From the NCBI RefSeq assembly GCF_008271745.1, contig NZ_VKKZ01000010.1:773677-837676 (forward strand): a stretch of DNA of 64,000 bases. Reading direction: 5' to 3'. Positions 34,682 through 42,819 of this stretch are shown here, piece by piece. Positions within the stretch are counted from its first letter, which is position 1, and every line of letters starts with the position of its first letter. Source of the stretch: Rufibacter glacialis (lineage in GTDB: Bacteria; Bacteroidota; Bacteroidia; Cytophagales; Hymenobacteraceae). The position numbers and the translations under genes are program-made. Under the pieces are notes generated by a model that did no database searches, was not told where the DNA came from, and was given only the letters and a program-made list of their open reading frames with translations.

Positions 34682-35188
34682 TCAGTTCTGGCTGAATCCT
34701 GCTTTTCTTCTGAAAGTGAAGAAAGTGAACGGAAACGCATGTTTCTCATCAGGATAATGCTCTTCCTGCTCGGTTACCTCCCAGGCGTCGGCCTCTAGTT
34801 CCGGGAAGAAGACATCGCCCTCAAAAGACTCATGCACCAGGGTGAGGTAGACTACCTCGGCTAAGGGCAGGGCTTGCCGGTAGATGTCACCGCCGCCTAC
34901 CACCAGCACCTGTTCATCCAAGGCCAACCCATGTTCCAGGGCTTTCTCCAGCGAGGAAGTAACCACGCAGCCTTCAGGGGCCTGGTACTCCGGCTGGCGG
35001 GTCACAATGATGGAGGTTCGGCCCGGCAAGGGTTTGCCAATGGCGTCAAAGGTCTTTCGGCCCATGACCATGGGGTGGCCCATGGTGAGTTTCTTGAAAT
35101 GCTGCAGGTCTTTGGGCAAGTGCCAGATAAGCTGGTTGTCTTTCCCGATGACGCGGTTCTCCGCGATGGCCACTACTAAGGCAATCAT
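34682..35188 (-). CDS. folA: Dihydrofolate reductase
   Basis: 168-169 aa from the ATG at 35188, where the conserved MIALVVAIAENRVIGKDNQL begins; the longer frame adds 35 residues of no similarity. Signatures: LIWHLPKDLQHFKKLT (substrate and NADPH contacts), MGRKTFDAIGKPLPGR and VVGGGDIYRQAL. It reduces dihydrofolate to tetrahydrofolate with NADPH. The start codon overlaps the fmt stop in ATGA, so translation is probably coupled. Both genes feed formyl-methionine initiation and one-carbon metabolism. Confidence 0.95.
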   Translation of the reverse strand: MIALVVAIAENRVIGKDNQLIWHLPKDLQHFKKLTMGHPMVMGRKTFDAIGKPLPGRTSIIVTRQPEYQAPEGCVVTSSLEKALEHGLALDEQVLVVGGGDIYRQALPLAEVVYLTLVHESFEGDVFFPELEADAWEVTEQEEHYPDEKHAFPFTFFTFRRKAGFSQN

Positions 35189-36126
35189 ATAGCGTGCTGA
35201 AAAGTGAAACCTCGCAGGAAATCCTGCACCTTCATTCGTTTTTTGCCTTCCATCTGCAGTTCTTCTACCGCATAGGCAGTGCCATGGCCGCATTGCACGT
35301 GCAAGTACGTTTTGCCGTCAGTGGTGTAGGTACCAGGCGCTGTTTTGGCGGCGTTTTCCAGAACTCGGCCCGAAAACACCTTGAACTGCTTTTCCTCCAA
35401 CACGGTCCAGGCGGCGGGGTATGGAGACAGGCCCCGCACGAAATCATGCACCTGCCGGGCGGGTTGCTCCCAATTGATCTGACACGTATGCTTGAAAATC
35501 TTAGGGGCCAGCTTGAGCGGCTCTTCCGGCTGGGGTTGGGGATAAGGCTGAGTACGTTCCTCCACCACGGCTTCTACGGTTTCCAACAGCAGTTCAGCGC
35601 CGGCGTGCTTCAGTTTCTCATAGAGGGTGCCAAAGTTGTCTTCCGGGGCAATGGCAACCCGTTTTTGGAGAATGATGTCACCGGTGTCAATCTCGTGCTG
35701 CAGGAAAAAAGACGTGACGCCGGTTTCCTGGTCTCCGTTGATGAGCGCCCAGTTGATGGGTGCCGCGCCCCGGTAATGGGGGAGCAGGGAGGCATGGATG
35801 TTCAGGGAACCCAGCGGAGGCATGTTCCAGACCGCTTCAGGGAGCATCCTGAACGCTACAATCACCTGCAGGCTAGCCTGGTAACTCCTCAACTCCTCTT
35901 GGAAAGAGGGGTCTTTGAGGTTGGTAGGCTGAAGAATGGGCAGATGGTGTTGCAGGGCAAGTTCCTTCACCGGGGAGTGGACCAGTTTGAGGCCCCGGCC
36001 CGCCGGTTTGTCAGGCGCGGTGATCACGGCCACCACGTTCCAGTTGTTTTCCACCAGAGCCTGGAGGGCGGGCACCGCAAAATCTGGGGTGCCCATAAAG
36101 ATAATCCGGAGGTCTTCTTTCCGCAT
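35185..36126 (-). CDS. fmt: Methionyl-tRNA formyltransferase
   Basis: 313 aa from the ATG at 36126 (MRKEDLRIIFMGTPDFAV); an earlier TTG is rejected. The formyl-transfer motif is NIHASLLPHYRGAAPI (109-124, catalytic Asn109 and His111) followed by GVTSFFLQHEIDTGD with the catalytic Asp. The C-terminal OB-like domain (about 205-310) binds tRNA. It formylates initiator Met-tRNA with 10-formyl-tetrahydrofolate. Middle gene of namZ-fmt-folA: 4 bases after namZ and overlapping folA. Confidence 0.95.
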   Translation of the reverse strand: MRKEDLRIIFMGTPDFAVPALQALVENNWNVVAVITAPDKPAGRGLKLVHSPVKELALQHHLPILQPTNLKDPSFQEELRSYQASLQVIVAFRMLPEAVWNMPPLGSLNIHASLLPHYRGAAPINWALINGDQETGVTSFFLQHEIDTGDIILQKRVAIAPEDNFGTLYEKLKHAGAELLLETVEAVVEERTQPYPQPQPEEPLKLAPKIFKHTCQINWEQPARQVHDFVRGLSPYPAAWTVLEEKQFKVFSGRVLENAAKTAPGTYTTDGKTYLHVQCGHGTAYAVEELQMEGKKRMKVQDFLRGFTFQHAI

Positions 36127-36130
36127 GGGG

Positions 36131-37387
36131 TTATTCAAAGTCAGGGTAAAGCAGGTACTGCTTGCGCATTTTCTTGTAGGCTTCCAGGTCTGCTTTCCAG
36201 GAATCCCTGATCTCTTTCTCGCTCATACCCGCCATGATCTGTTTCTGCAGCTCGTCGGTACCGGCTAGGCTCTTGAAGAAGTTGTTGAAGAACTTCTCTT
36301 TTTGCCCCGATTTGTGGTAAAAGTCCAGTAAATAGCTCAGGGTGAAATCTTCTTTCAGTTCCAGTTTGGAGAGGTCTTTTCCGTAGCACACCTGGTTTTT
36401 GTAAGGCGGATCCATAGACATGCCGGGGATGGGCACGGGGGTGAAGGAGAAGGATTTGTCAGGGTAGTACGGCGCCCCGATCACCTGGAACGGCGTGTGC
36501 GTGCCGCGGCCTTGGCTCACCGTGGTTCCCTCAAACAGGCATAGGTACGGGTATAGCTTGATGGACTGGTCGTTGGGCAGGTTGGGTGATGGTTTGATGG
36601 GCAGGGAATAGAACATCTTGTGGTGGTAGTTCTTCACCGGGATGGTCTTCACCTGCGCCTGCACGCCGTTTTTAAGCCATTTTTCGCCATTGATCATCAA
36701 AGCATACTCACCCAACGTCAACCCATGGGAGATAGGAATGGTGTTCATGCCCACAAATGATTTGAAGGCGGGTTTGAGCACCGGCCCGTCAATGAGGTAA
36801 CCAATGGGGTTGGGGCGATCCAGCAACAACATGGGTTTGTTCTGCTCGGCTAAGGCCTCCATCACGTAATGCATGGTGCTGCTGTAGGTATAGAACCGAA
36901 CGCCTACATCCTGGATGTCAAATAACACCACGTCCACGTCTTTGAGTTGCTCCGGCGAGGGCTTCTTGTTCTTGCCGTACAGAGACAGGATAGGCAGACC
37001 GGTTTTAGGGTCTTTGGAATTGCTGATGTGTGCCCCGGCATCGGCATCACCCCTGAAACCGTGCTCGGGGGCAAAAATCACGGATATTTTTACGCCGCGG
37101 CTCAAGAGAGTGTCTACCAAATGCGTTTTGCCAATGGTAGAGGTCTGGTTAACCACCAGGCCCACCCGCTTGCCTTGCAGGTAAGGCAGGTATAACTCTG
37201 TCTGCTGCGCCCCCGTTAGGAGGGTGGCCTCCTGCGGAGCGGAGGAGGTGCCGGAACTGTTGTTCGTACTGGCGGTACTGGTGCTGGAAGTAGGGAGCGA
37301 AGCGCTGGAAGCCGGCACAGAGGCGGTTTGTTGGCAACTGGCAAGGGTGGCGCAGAGCACCACCGTACGGAGGAGGTTGGAGAGCAT
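36131..37387 (-). CDS. namZ: NamZ-type exo-beta-N-acetylmuramidase (DUF1343) lipoprotein
   Basis: 418 aa. Signal segment with lipobox CATLASC (Cys18), a 40-residue Ser/Thr/Ala linker, then the DUF1343 domain with KRVGLVVNQTSTIGK, VIFAPEHGFRGDADAG, DVVLFDIQDVGVRFYTY and EGTTVSQGRGTHTPFQ. Characterised family members remove non-reducing terminal N-acetylmuramic acid from peptidoglycan fragments, so it probably works in cell-wall recycling, anchored in the envelope. First gene of the operon with fmt and folA; its promoter region (37388-37436) is shared with the divergent permease gene. Confidence 0.9.
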   Translation of the reverse strand: MLSNLLRTVVLCATLASCQQTASVPASSASLPTSSTSTASTNNSSGTSSAPQEATLLTGAQQTELYLPYLQGKRVGLVVNQTSTIGKTHLVDTLLSRGVKISVIFAPEHGFRGDADAGAHISNSKDPKTGLPILSLYGKNKKPSPEQLKDVDVVLFDIQDVGVRFYTYSSTMHYVMEALAEQNKPMLLLDRPNPIGYLIDGPVLKPAFKSFVGMNTIPISHGLTLGEYALMINGEKWLKNGVQAQVKTIPVKNYHHKMFYSLPIKPSPNLPNDQSIKLYPYLCLFEGTTVSQGRGTHTPFQVIGAPYYPDKSFSFTPVPIPGMSMDPPYKNQVCYGKDLSKLELKEDFTLSYLLDFYHKSGQKEKFFNNFFKSLAGTDELQKQIMAGMSEKEIRDSWKADLEAYKKMRKQYLLYPDFE

Positions 37388-37436
37388 AGGTTTAAATTAA
37401 GAACAGATAACTATCTTTAAGCACAAAACAGACGAA

Positions 37437-38651
37437 GTGAATCTTTCCCGATATATTGCCAGTCGCTTGACCGGCGCCCGTTCAGACTCCTTTACCGCCT
37501 CGGTCACAAAAATAGCAAAGTTCAGCGTAGGGTTGGGCATTGCCATCATGATTGTGTCTTTTGCCATTCTGGAAGGCTTCCGGTATGAGATCCAGGCCAA
37601 GATCTTCAGCTTTGGCGGACACCTGCAAATCAGCAAGTTTGACACCAACAATTCCTTTGAAGGCTACCCCATGGGCACCTCCACCGGCTTGGGCGACTAC
37701 AAGAATATTCCTGGGGTGGCGCACCTGCAGCCCTTCGCCCGCAAGACGGCCATCATCAAAACCGACGACGAGGTGCTGGGGGTGGTGCTGAAAGGCGTGG
37801 ACTCCACCTATGATTTCAGGGGCATGCAAGCCAACCTGGTAGCAGGGTCAGTGATGGAGTTCACAGACACCGCTGCTTCCAACCAGATCATGATGAGTCA
37901 ACTCATGGCAGACAAGCTCCGGCTGAAGGTAGGGGAGAAGGTGCTGTTCTATTTTATCCAGAACCCGCCCCGCATGCGCCGCTTTGAGGTGAAGGGCATT
38001 TTCAAGACCGGGCTAGAGGAGTTTGACAACGTGTACGTGCTAGGAGATCTGCAGCAGATACGGGACCTGAACCAATGGCCAGACACATTGGTAGGCGGTT
38101 ATGAGATTTTACTCAGTGATTTCACCCAGATTGATACCGTCACCAGCCAGGTCTTTGACAAGATGAACTATGACCTGCAATTGGAGAAAATCACTGATAC
38201 CTACGCGCAGCTCTTTGACTGGCTGGAACTGCTCAAGCGCAACGTGGTCATCTTTCTGGTCTTGATTGTGTTTGTGGCTACCTTCAACATGGTGTCTACG
38301 CTGTTCATCATGATCCTGGAACGGACCAACATGATAGGCGCCCTCAAAGCCATGGGGGCCACCAACGGCCAGATCAGGGGCATCTTCCTGCAACGGGGGC
38401 TTCGGCTCACCATTGCCGGTTTGATTGGCGGAAACCTGTTGGCGCTGCTCTTCTGCGGTGTGCAGGACTATTTCCACCTCATTCCGCTAGACCCTGAGAA
38501 CTACTACATGGACACGGTGCCCATTCATTGGGATTGGCGCATCTGGGTAGGCATCAACGCCATCACCTTCGTGCTGACCATGCTTTCCATATTACTTCCC
38601 ACGCTGCTCATTGCCCGCATTCATCCGGTCAAGGCGATCAAGTTTGATTAA
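37437..38651 (+). CDS. FtsX-like ABC transporter permease (LolC/E type)
   Basis: 404 aa beginning at a GTG; no upstream ATG is in frame. One membrane helix at about 28-48 (FSVGLGIAIMIVSFAILEGF), a large periplasmic domain (about 50-260) and three C-terminal helices with the FtsX motif (MILERTNMIGALKAMGATNGQIRGIFL). LolC/E proteins release lipoproteins from the inner membrane for transport to the outer membrane; relatives of this size in Bacteroidota are also general ABC exporters. No LolD-type ATPase adjoins. TATCTTTA in the 49-base gap before the start may be the -7 box. Confidence 0.88.
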   Translation: MNLSRYIASRLTGARSDSFTASVTKIAKFSVGLGIAIMIVSFAILEGFRYEIQAKIFSFGGHLQISKFDTNNSFEGYPMGTSTGLGDYKNIPGVAHLQPFARKTAIIKTDDEVLGVVLKGVDSTYDFRGMQANLVAGSVMEFTDTAASNQIMMSQLMADKLRLKVGEKVLFYFIQNPPRMRRFEVKGIFKTGLEEFDNVYVLGDLQQIRDLNQWPDTLVGGYEILLSDFTQIDTVTSQVFDKMNYDLQLEKITDTYAQLFDWLELLKRNVVIFLVLIVFVATFNMVSTLFIMILERTNMIGALKAMGATNGQIRGIFLQRGLRLTIAGLIGGNLLALLFCGVQDYFHLIPLDPENYYMDTVPIHWDWRIWVGINAITFVLTMLSILLPTLLIARIHPVKAIKFD

Positions 38652-38663
38652 ACTGGTGGTTTG

Positions 38664-38701
38664 CGTTTGAGGCTTCTTTTCTTGAAAAGAGGCGCAAAAC
38701 G
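38664..38701. repeat. Intergenic 40-bp palindromic element, best-conserved copy
   Basis: CGTTTGAGGCTTCTTTTC and its near-perfect inverse GAAAAGAGGCGCAAAACG around TT. 12 bases after the permease stop codon. Confidence 0.8.
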
Positions 38702-38730
38702 ATCAGTATAAGGTTGTCGAAGGATTTAGG

Positions 38731-38769
38731 AACGGCTGTTTTGGGGATGTTTTCACCAAAACAGCCGTT
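38731..38769. terminator. Bidirectional terminator between permease and mscS
   Basis: Perfect 12-bp arms AACGGCTGTTTT / AAAACAGCCGTT with 15-base loop, A and T runs outside. Confidence 0.85.
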
Positions 38770-38779
38770 TTTCATGTGC

Positions 38780-39568
38780 TTATTTCAAGTCGATGTGCTC
38801 CCGCTCAAAGGCTTCTTTTACCTTCTCGTTTAAAGACTCAGAAACCTGCTGGTACCGGTAATTGCCCCGTTGCACCCATACTTTCAGTGATAAGGTCATG
38901 GTCTGGCCAGCCAGTTTCTCTACCCCAACGGATGGTTCTGGGTCTGTCAGAATCCGCTCGTCAGTAGTGATCACACGCATTAGTACTTCCCTGATCTTCG
39001 TCATGGGTACGGCCGCATCTACTGTGTAAGTAACGTCTAAACGGCGGTTATTCTCCACGTCATAGTTCACCACTACGGAAGAGGCCAAGGGTCCATTGGG
39101 CAGGTACACGGTTTTGTTGTCTTCGGTGTTGATGACTGTGTTAAAGATGTTGATGACGCTAACGGTGCCTTTCTGCCCCTGAGCTTCAATGAAATCACCT
39201 ACCCTGAAAGGTTTTACCGTGAGTATGAGCACGCCCCCGGCAAAGTTGGACAAGCTTCCCTGCAGCGCCAGGCCCACCGCTAATCCGGCAGAACCCAATA
39301 AGGCAATGAAAGAAGTGATTTCCAGCCCCACCTGGGCAATCACCACCATGATAAGCATGACCAGCAACACAATGTGCAGGATGTTCTTGAGGAACGGCCG
39401 CAAAGACGGATCCACGTTCTTGCGGGTCATGAGGCGGTAGGTGAAGTCCGTGATGCGCCGGATAAGCCAGAGCCCAATGATCAGAAGGAAGATGGCCACC
39501 AAGATCTTCAGGCCATACAATACCGCGAAATCCTGGATTCTGAGGAGGAAACGTTCTGCGTCAAACAT
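38780..39568 (-). CDS. Small-conductance mechanosensitive channel (MscS family)
   Basis: 262 aa, the size of E. coli MscS. Three helices; the pore-lining helix 3 carries the Gly/Ala pattern LGSAGLAVGLALQGSLSNFAGG, then the beta domain NIFNTVINTEDNKTVYLPNG and the C-terminal alpha/beta vestibule. It opens under membrane tension to release solutes at osmotic downshift. Single gene facing a shared terminator. Confidence 0.94.
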   Translation of the reverse strand: MFDAERFLLRIQDFAVLYGLKILVAIFLLIIGLWLIRRITDFTYRLMTRKNVDPSLRPFLKNILHIVLLVMLIMVVIAQVGLEITSFIALLGSAGLAVGLALQGSLSNFAGGVLILTVKPFRVGDFIEAQGQKGTVSVINIFNTVINTEDNKTVYLPNGPLASSVVVNYDVENNRRLDVTYTVDAAVPMTKIREVLMRVITTDERILTDPEPSVGVEKLAGQTMTLSLKVWVQRGNYRYQQVSESLNEKVKEAFEREHIDLK

Positions 39569-39607
39569 AAGAGAAAAGGCTAAGGAAGATGAAACGATAA
39601 GGGCAGG

Positions 39608-40789
39608 CTATCCATTCAAGAACAGCAACAACAACTGCTTTTTGTAAAGGCCATGCGCCAAGGCAACAAAATAAAGGAAAACAATAGGCTTCTGGATCTT
39701 TTGTAAAAGCAATCGCCGGTGGGTGGCTGCCAGATACGCATGCCCCGCAACCAGAAAAAGGAAGGTGGCCGGAGTGATTAACCGGAAGTCAAACATGTCA
39801 AACTTCATGAAGAAGCGGAGAACCACCATGGTCAGCCAATATGTCCCTCCCACAAAGGCAATGGTCAAAGGCAAGGAATCCAAGGCCTTGGGCGCTAAGG
39901 TTTCCTTCCAGGAAGTACTTTTTCTGATGCGCTGCACCACCAGCAGGAGCACCCCCAGCTGAAGCACCAGAAAAAGGATAGCCAGGTAGTCTACTTGGTG
40001 AAAAGGAAGCTTGCGGATGAGTAAAAACTCATTTAGTTGGGTTTGAGCTAGGTTTTGAAGCAGGTATAAAAAGGATTCATCTGCCGGAATACGGGTGGTG
40101 CCTGAGTAATACCCGGTGTGCTGTTGCACAAACCAGAAGTAACTTAAAATGAAGCCCACCACGCCTGCTGCCACGCCTATCAATAGGCCCACTTCTTTCC
40201 ATTTCCGCTTCCACAGGAAATAAACCCCGAAGAGAGACAACACACCTAATAAGTAGGCCCCAAAATACCGGTACAGAAAAGCGCCTATAATGGCAAAAAC
40301 CAAGTGAAAAGCCCATTCAGTCCGTTGGTCCGGTTTGAAAAGGAAATGGTGCAAGGCCACGCTATACCAGAGCATGATCACCATAAACCCGGGTTCAGAC
40401 CAGGTGAAGGAAAATATATCCAGAATGGAATGCATACAAAACACCAATCCAATCCAGAAAGCATTTTCAGGGTATAATCTTCTCAACAGCAGAAAAGTGA
40501 GGGCAATCCAAAGAAGATTAACCAGCTTGGAGTTCCATAACAGAGAGAAGGGAGATAAATAGGCAACAGTGGCTATTGAGAAGGAATACCCTAAGGGCCA
40601 GATGGTAAAGGTGCTTGTTTTGCCCCCAATGGTGTAGGTCAAATCACCGGTTGTCAGCAAACCCCCTGCCCCTTTCATATAATGGTTAGAGTCTGGAGTG
40701 GTATATCCATCAGGTTCTAAGGCAACCCGTACTAAAATAACCAGGGAAATGGCCAAAAAGAGGAGGAGCAGCTTTGAGCTTTCTCGCAT
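39608..40789 (-). CDS. Polytopic membrane protein, GT-C glycosyltransferase-like
   Basis: 393 aa with about ten membrane helices. After the first helix comes a periplasmic loop with PDSNHYMKGAGGLLTTGDL, resembling the acidic-residue loop of GT-C-fold glycosyltransferases that use lipid-linked sugars. Helices rich in Phe/Leu/Tyr follow, with no soluble domain. I would call it a candidate glycosyltransferase, but the match rests on topology and the loop alone. Upstream of mscS by 39 bases on the same strand, so they may share a transcript. Confidence 0.75.
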   Translation of the reverse strand: MRESSKLLLLFLAISLVILVRVALEPDGYTTPDSNHYMKGAGGLLTTGDLTYTIGGKTSTFTIWPLGYSFSIATVAYLSPFSLLWNSKLVNLLWIALTFLLLRRLYPENAFWIGLVFCMHSILDIFSFTWSEPGFMVIMLWYSVALHHFLFKPDQRTEWAFHLVFAIIGAFLYRYFGAYLLGVLSLFGVYFLWKRKWKEVGLLIGVAAGVVGFILSYFWFVQQHTGYYSGTTRIPADESFLYLLQNLAQTQLNEFLLIRKLPFHQVDYLAILFLVLQLGVLLLVVQRIRKSTSWKETLAPKALDSLPLTIAFVGGTYWLTMVVLRFFMKFDMFDFRLITPATFLFLVAGHAYLAATHRRLLLQKIQKPIVFLYFVALAHGLYKKQLLLLFLNG

Positions 40790-40847
40790 AGAGTCTATTG
40801 CGTTTTTTACCTGGGATTTAGATACGAAGCGAACTGTGCCTTTGATG

Positions 40848-41546
40848 TTATGGTAGATGCCGTGACCGCAGCAGCACGTTCGGGTCTAGGCAGATCTGGC
40901 GGTAGAAGCGTTCCTCAGAAGGGGCGCACACCCCTGGGAAGTCACCGCTTTTTCCCAGAAGGTCGGTCATGAGCTGGAAATGCAGGTGCGGCGGCCAGTC
41001 TCCATTCTCAGGGTAAGGACCCATGGTGGCAATCTGGGCGCCGGCAGCAACAGGCATGCCCACCGATAAACCTGCCAAAGAGGTGCGGCTTAAGTGACCA
41101 TATAACGTGTAAAAGGGAATGCCCTCCAGTTCATGGGCCAAGAGTAGGGTAGGCCCATAATCCCCAAAGGTGGCATTGTCCTGAAAACTATGCACCGTTC
41201 CGGCCAGAGGAGCATAGATAGGCAAACCAGCCGGTGCCCAGATGTCTACCCCCAAATGGATGGACCGGGATTCTCCCGCTCCCCCAAAATGCTCGCTGCG
41301 GCGGTAAATGACCCGGTTTTCAAAGTAGCCTCCAATACCTACCCGTGCCTGCTTTTGAGCGAGCATTTCGGCTACAAACTGCTCAAATTGGGACGTGTCC
41401 CGCAGTTCGGCCTGGAGCAGTTGGGGGTTGTTGGCGGTGAAATCAAGATGCGCCACGTCTGGAGCGTTCAGGTCATGATCCAGGATAGAAGCGGGCGAAA
41501 GGGTAGGGGCAGAAAGGAGCGTGGTCAGTTGGGACGCGTTTTCCAT
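40848..41546 (-). CDS. M23-family peptidoglycan endopeptidase-like protein, no signal peptide
   Basis: 232 aa. The LytM/M23 zinc site is intact: HLGVD (His97, Asp101), LYGHLS (His151) and PPHLHFQ (His187, His189). Members cut peptide cross-links in peptidoglycan. Unlike most, the N-terminus (MENASQLTTLLSAPTLSPAS) has no hydrophobic signal, and no upstream ATG extends it into one, so it may be cytoplasmic or exported in another way. The first 60 residues are not a known domain. Divergent from the reductase gene at 41719. Confidence 0.87.
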   Translation of the reverse strand: MENASQLTTLLSAPTLSPASILDHDLNAPDVAHLDFTANNPQLLQAELRDTSQFEQFVAEMLAQKQARVGIGGYFENRVIYRRSEHFGGAGESRSIHLGVDIWAPAGLPIYAPLAGTVHSFQDNATFGDYGPTLLLAHELEGIPFYTLYGHLSRTSLAGLSVGMPVAAGAQIATMGPYPENGDWPPHLHFQLMTDLLGKSGDFPGVCAPSEERFYRQICLDPNVLLRSRHLP

Positions 41547-41718
41547 AGGAAGGCTCTGAAACAGATGCTGGGAAAATTAATTGGGAAAGATAGAGTAAAA
41601 ACAAACGTAAGGCCGCTTTTTTTACCCCAAGTTCGGGCGGGAATATGAAATGTTGTAACTTTCCTCCCATATTAAAGTTAGTCAAACCCGTATCACCTAC
41701 GTTTTTCGTATAAAAACT

Positions 41719-42801
41719 ATGAGCAACGCTTATTACAACATGAAAGTGGTAGACATCACGCAAGAGACTGCAGATGCCATCACCCTTCATCTAGACCATC
41801 CAGACAAGCAAAACATCCCTTACATTCCAGGCCAGTTCCTGACCTTGATCTTGCCAGTGAACGGGCAGAAAGTGCGCCGGTCCTATTCTTTGTGCAGCAC
41901 CCCAGAAGAGCCTTACTTCTCCGTGACTGTGAAGCGCGTAGAAGGCGGACTGGTATCTAATTTCCTGGCCGAGAACGCGCAGATAGGCCAGACCATTGAA
42001 GTGATGGCCCCCTTGGGCAACTTCGTCCTGAAACCAGAGGCCGGGCAGAAACGCCATATTTTCCTGTTTGGGGGCGGCAGCGGCATCACCCCGCTCATGT
42101 CCATGCTCAAAAGCACCCTCAAGTTTGAGCCCCAGAGCCGCGTCACCCTTATCTACGGAAACCGCAACGTAGACTCTGTTATCTTCAAAGACCAATTGGC
42201 GCAGTTTGAGCAGCAGCACCCCAATCAGCTGAAAGTGGTGCACGTGTTCAACGAAGCCCTGGTAGATGCCACTGAAAAGCAAGACCACATAGGGCTGCTG
42301 GACCGGAACATGGTGCTCCGGTTGCTGGAAGATCTCACCGTGCCGGGTTACCAGCAGGAAAGCTACTACATGTGTGGCCCAGAAGGCATGATGAACGAGG
42401 TGCGCGAAGCCCTTCAGTTCAAGAGTGTTCCCGCCAGCCAGGTTTACAAAGAAAGCTTCACCGCCCCCACCAGCTCTGAAGAGCACGGCGCCGATGTGAC
42501 CGCTGCCCCAGAGTCAGACGAGATCATCACCCGCACTGTGACCCTGCGGTATGAAGGTCAGGAGTACCAGGTAGAGGTGAAACCAACAGAGACCATTCTG
42601 GAAGCGGGCTTGAAAGCCGATATTGATTTACCTTACTCTTGTCAGGCCGGCCTGTGTACGGCCTGTATGGGCAAATGCCTCAGCGGCCGCGTGCATTTAA
42701 CCGAGCGTGAAGGCTTGTCAGACGCAGAGATTGCCCAAGGATACGTATTGAATTGCGTTGGCCATCCGCTTTCCGCTGATGTAGTGATTGAGATAGGCTA
42801 A
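41719..42801 (+). CDS. Ferredoxin--NAD(P)H reductase with C-terminal 2Fe-2S domain (PaaE-like)
   Basis: 360 aa three-domain electron-transfer protein: FAD-binding barrel with RRSYSLCS (about 53-60), NAD(P)-binding domain with FGGGSGITPLMSML (about 115-128) and YYMCGPEGMMNEV, then a plant-type ferredoxin with cysteines 308, 313, 316 and 346 in SCQAGLCTAC...LNC. It passes electrons from NAD(P)H to an oxygenase or other acceptor. The architecture equals PaaE of phenylacetyl-CoA epoxidase, but no paaABCD genes adjoin, so the acceptor is unknown. Followed by pepF-like gene after 18 bases. Confidence 0.92.
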   Translation: MSNAYYNMKVVDITQETADAITLHLDHPDKQNIPYIPGQFLTLILPVNGQKVRRSYSLCSTPEEPYFSVTVKRVEGGLVSNFLAENAQIGQTIEVMAPLGNFVLKPEAGQKRHIFLFGGGSGITPLMSMLKSTLKFEPQSRVTLIYGNRNVDSVIFKDQLAQFEQQHPNQLKVVHVFNEALVDATEKQDHIGLLDRNMVLRLLEDLTVPGYQQESYYMCGPEGMMNEVREALQFKSVPASQVYKESFTAPTSSEEHGADVTAAPESDEIITRTVTLRYEGQEYQVEVKPTETILEAGLKADIDLPYSCQAGLCTACMGKCLSGRVHLTEREGLSDAEIAQGYVLNCVGHPLSADVVIEIG

Positions 42802-42819
42802 CCATTTTTGCCTTGTTTT

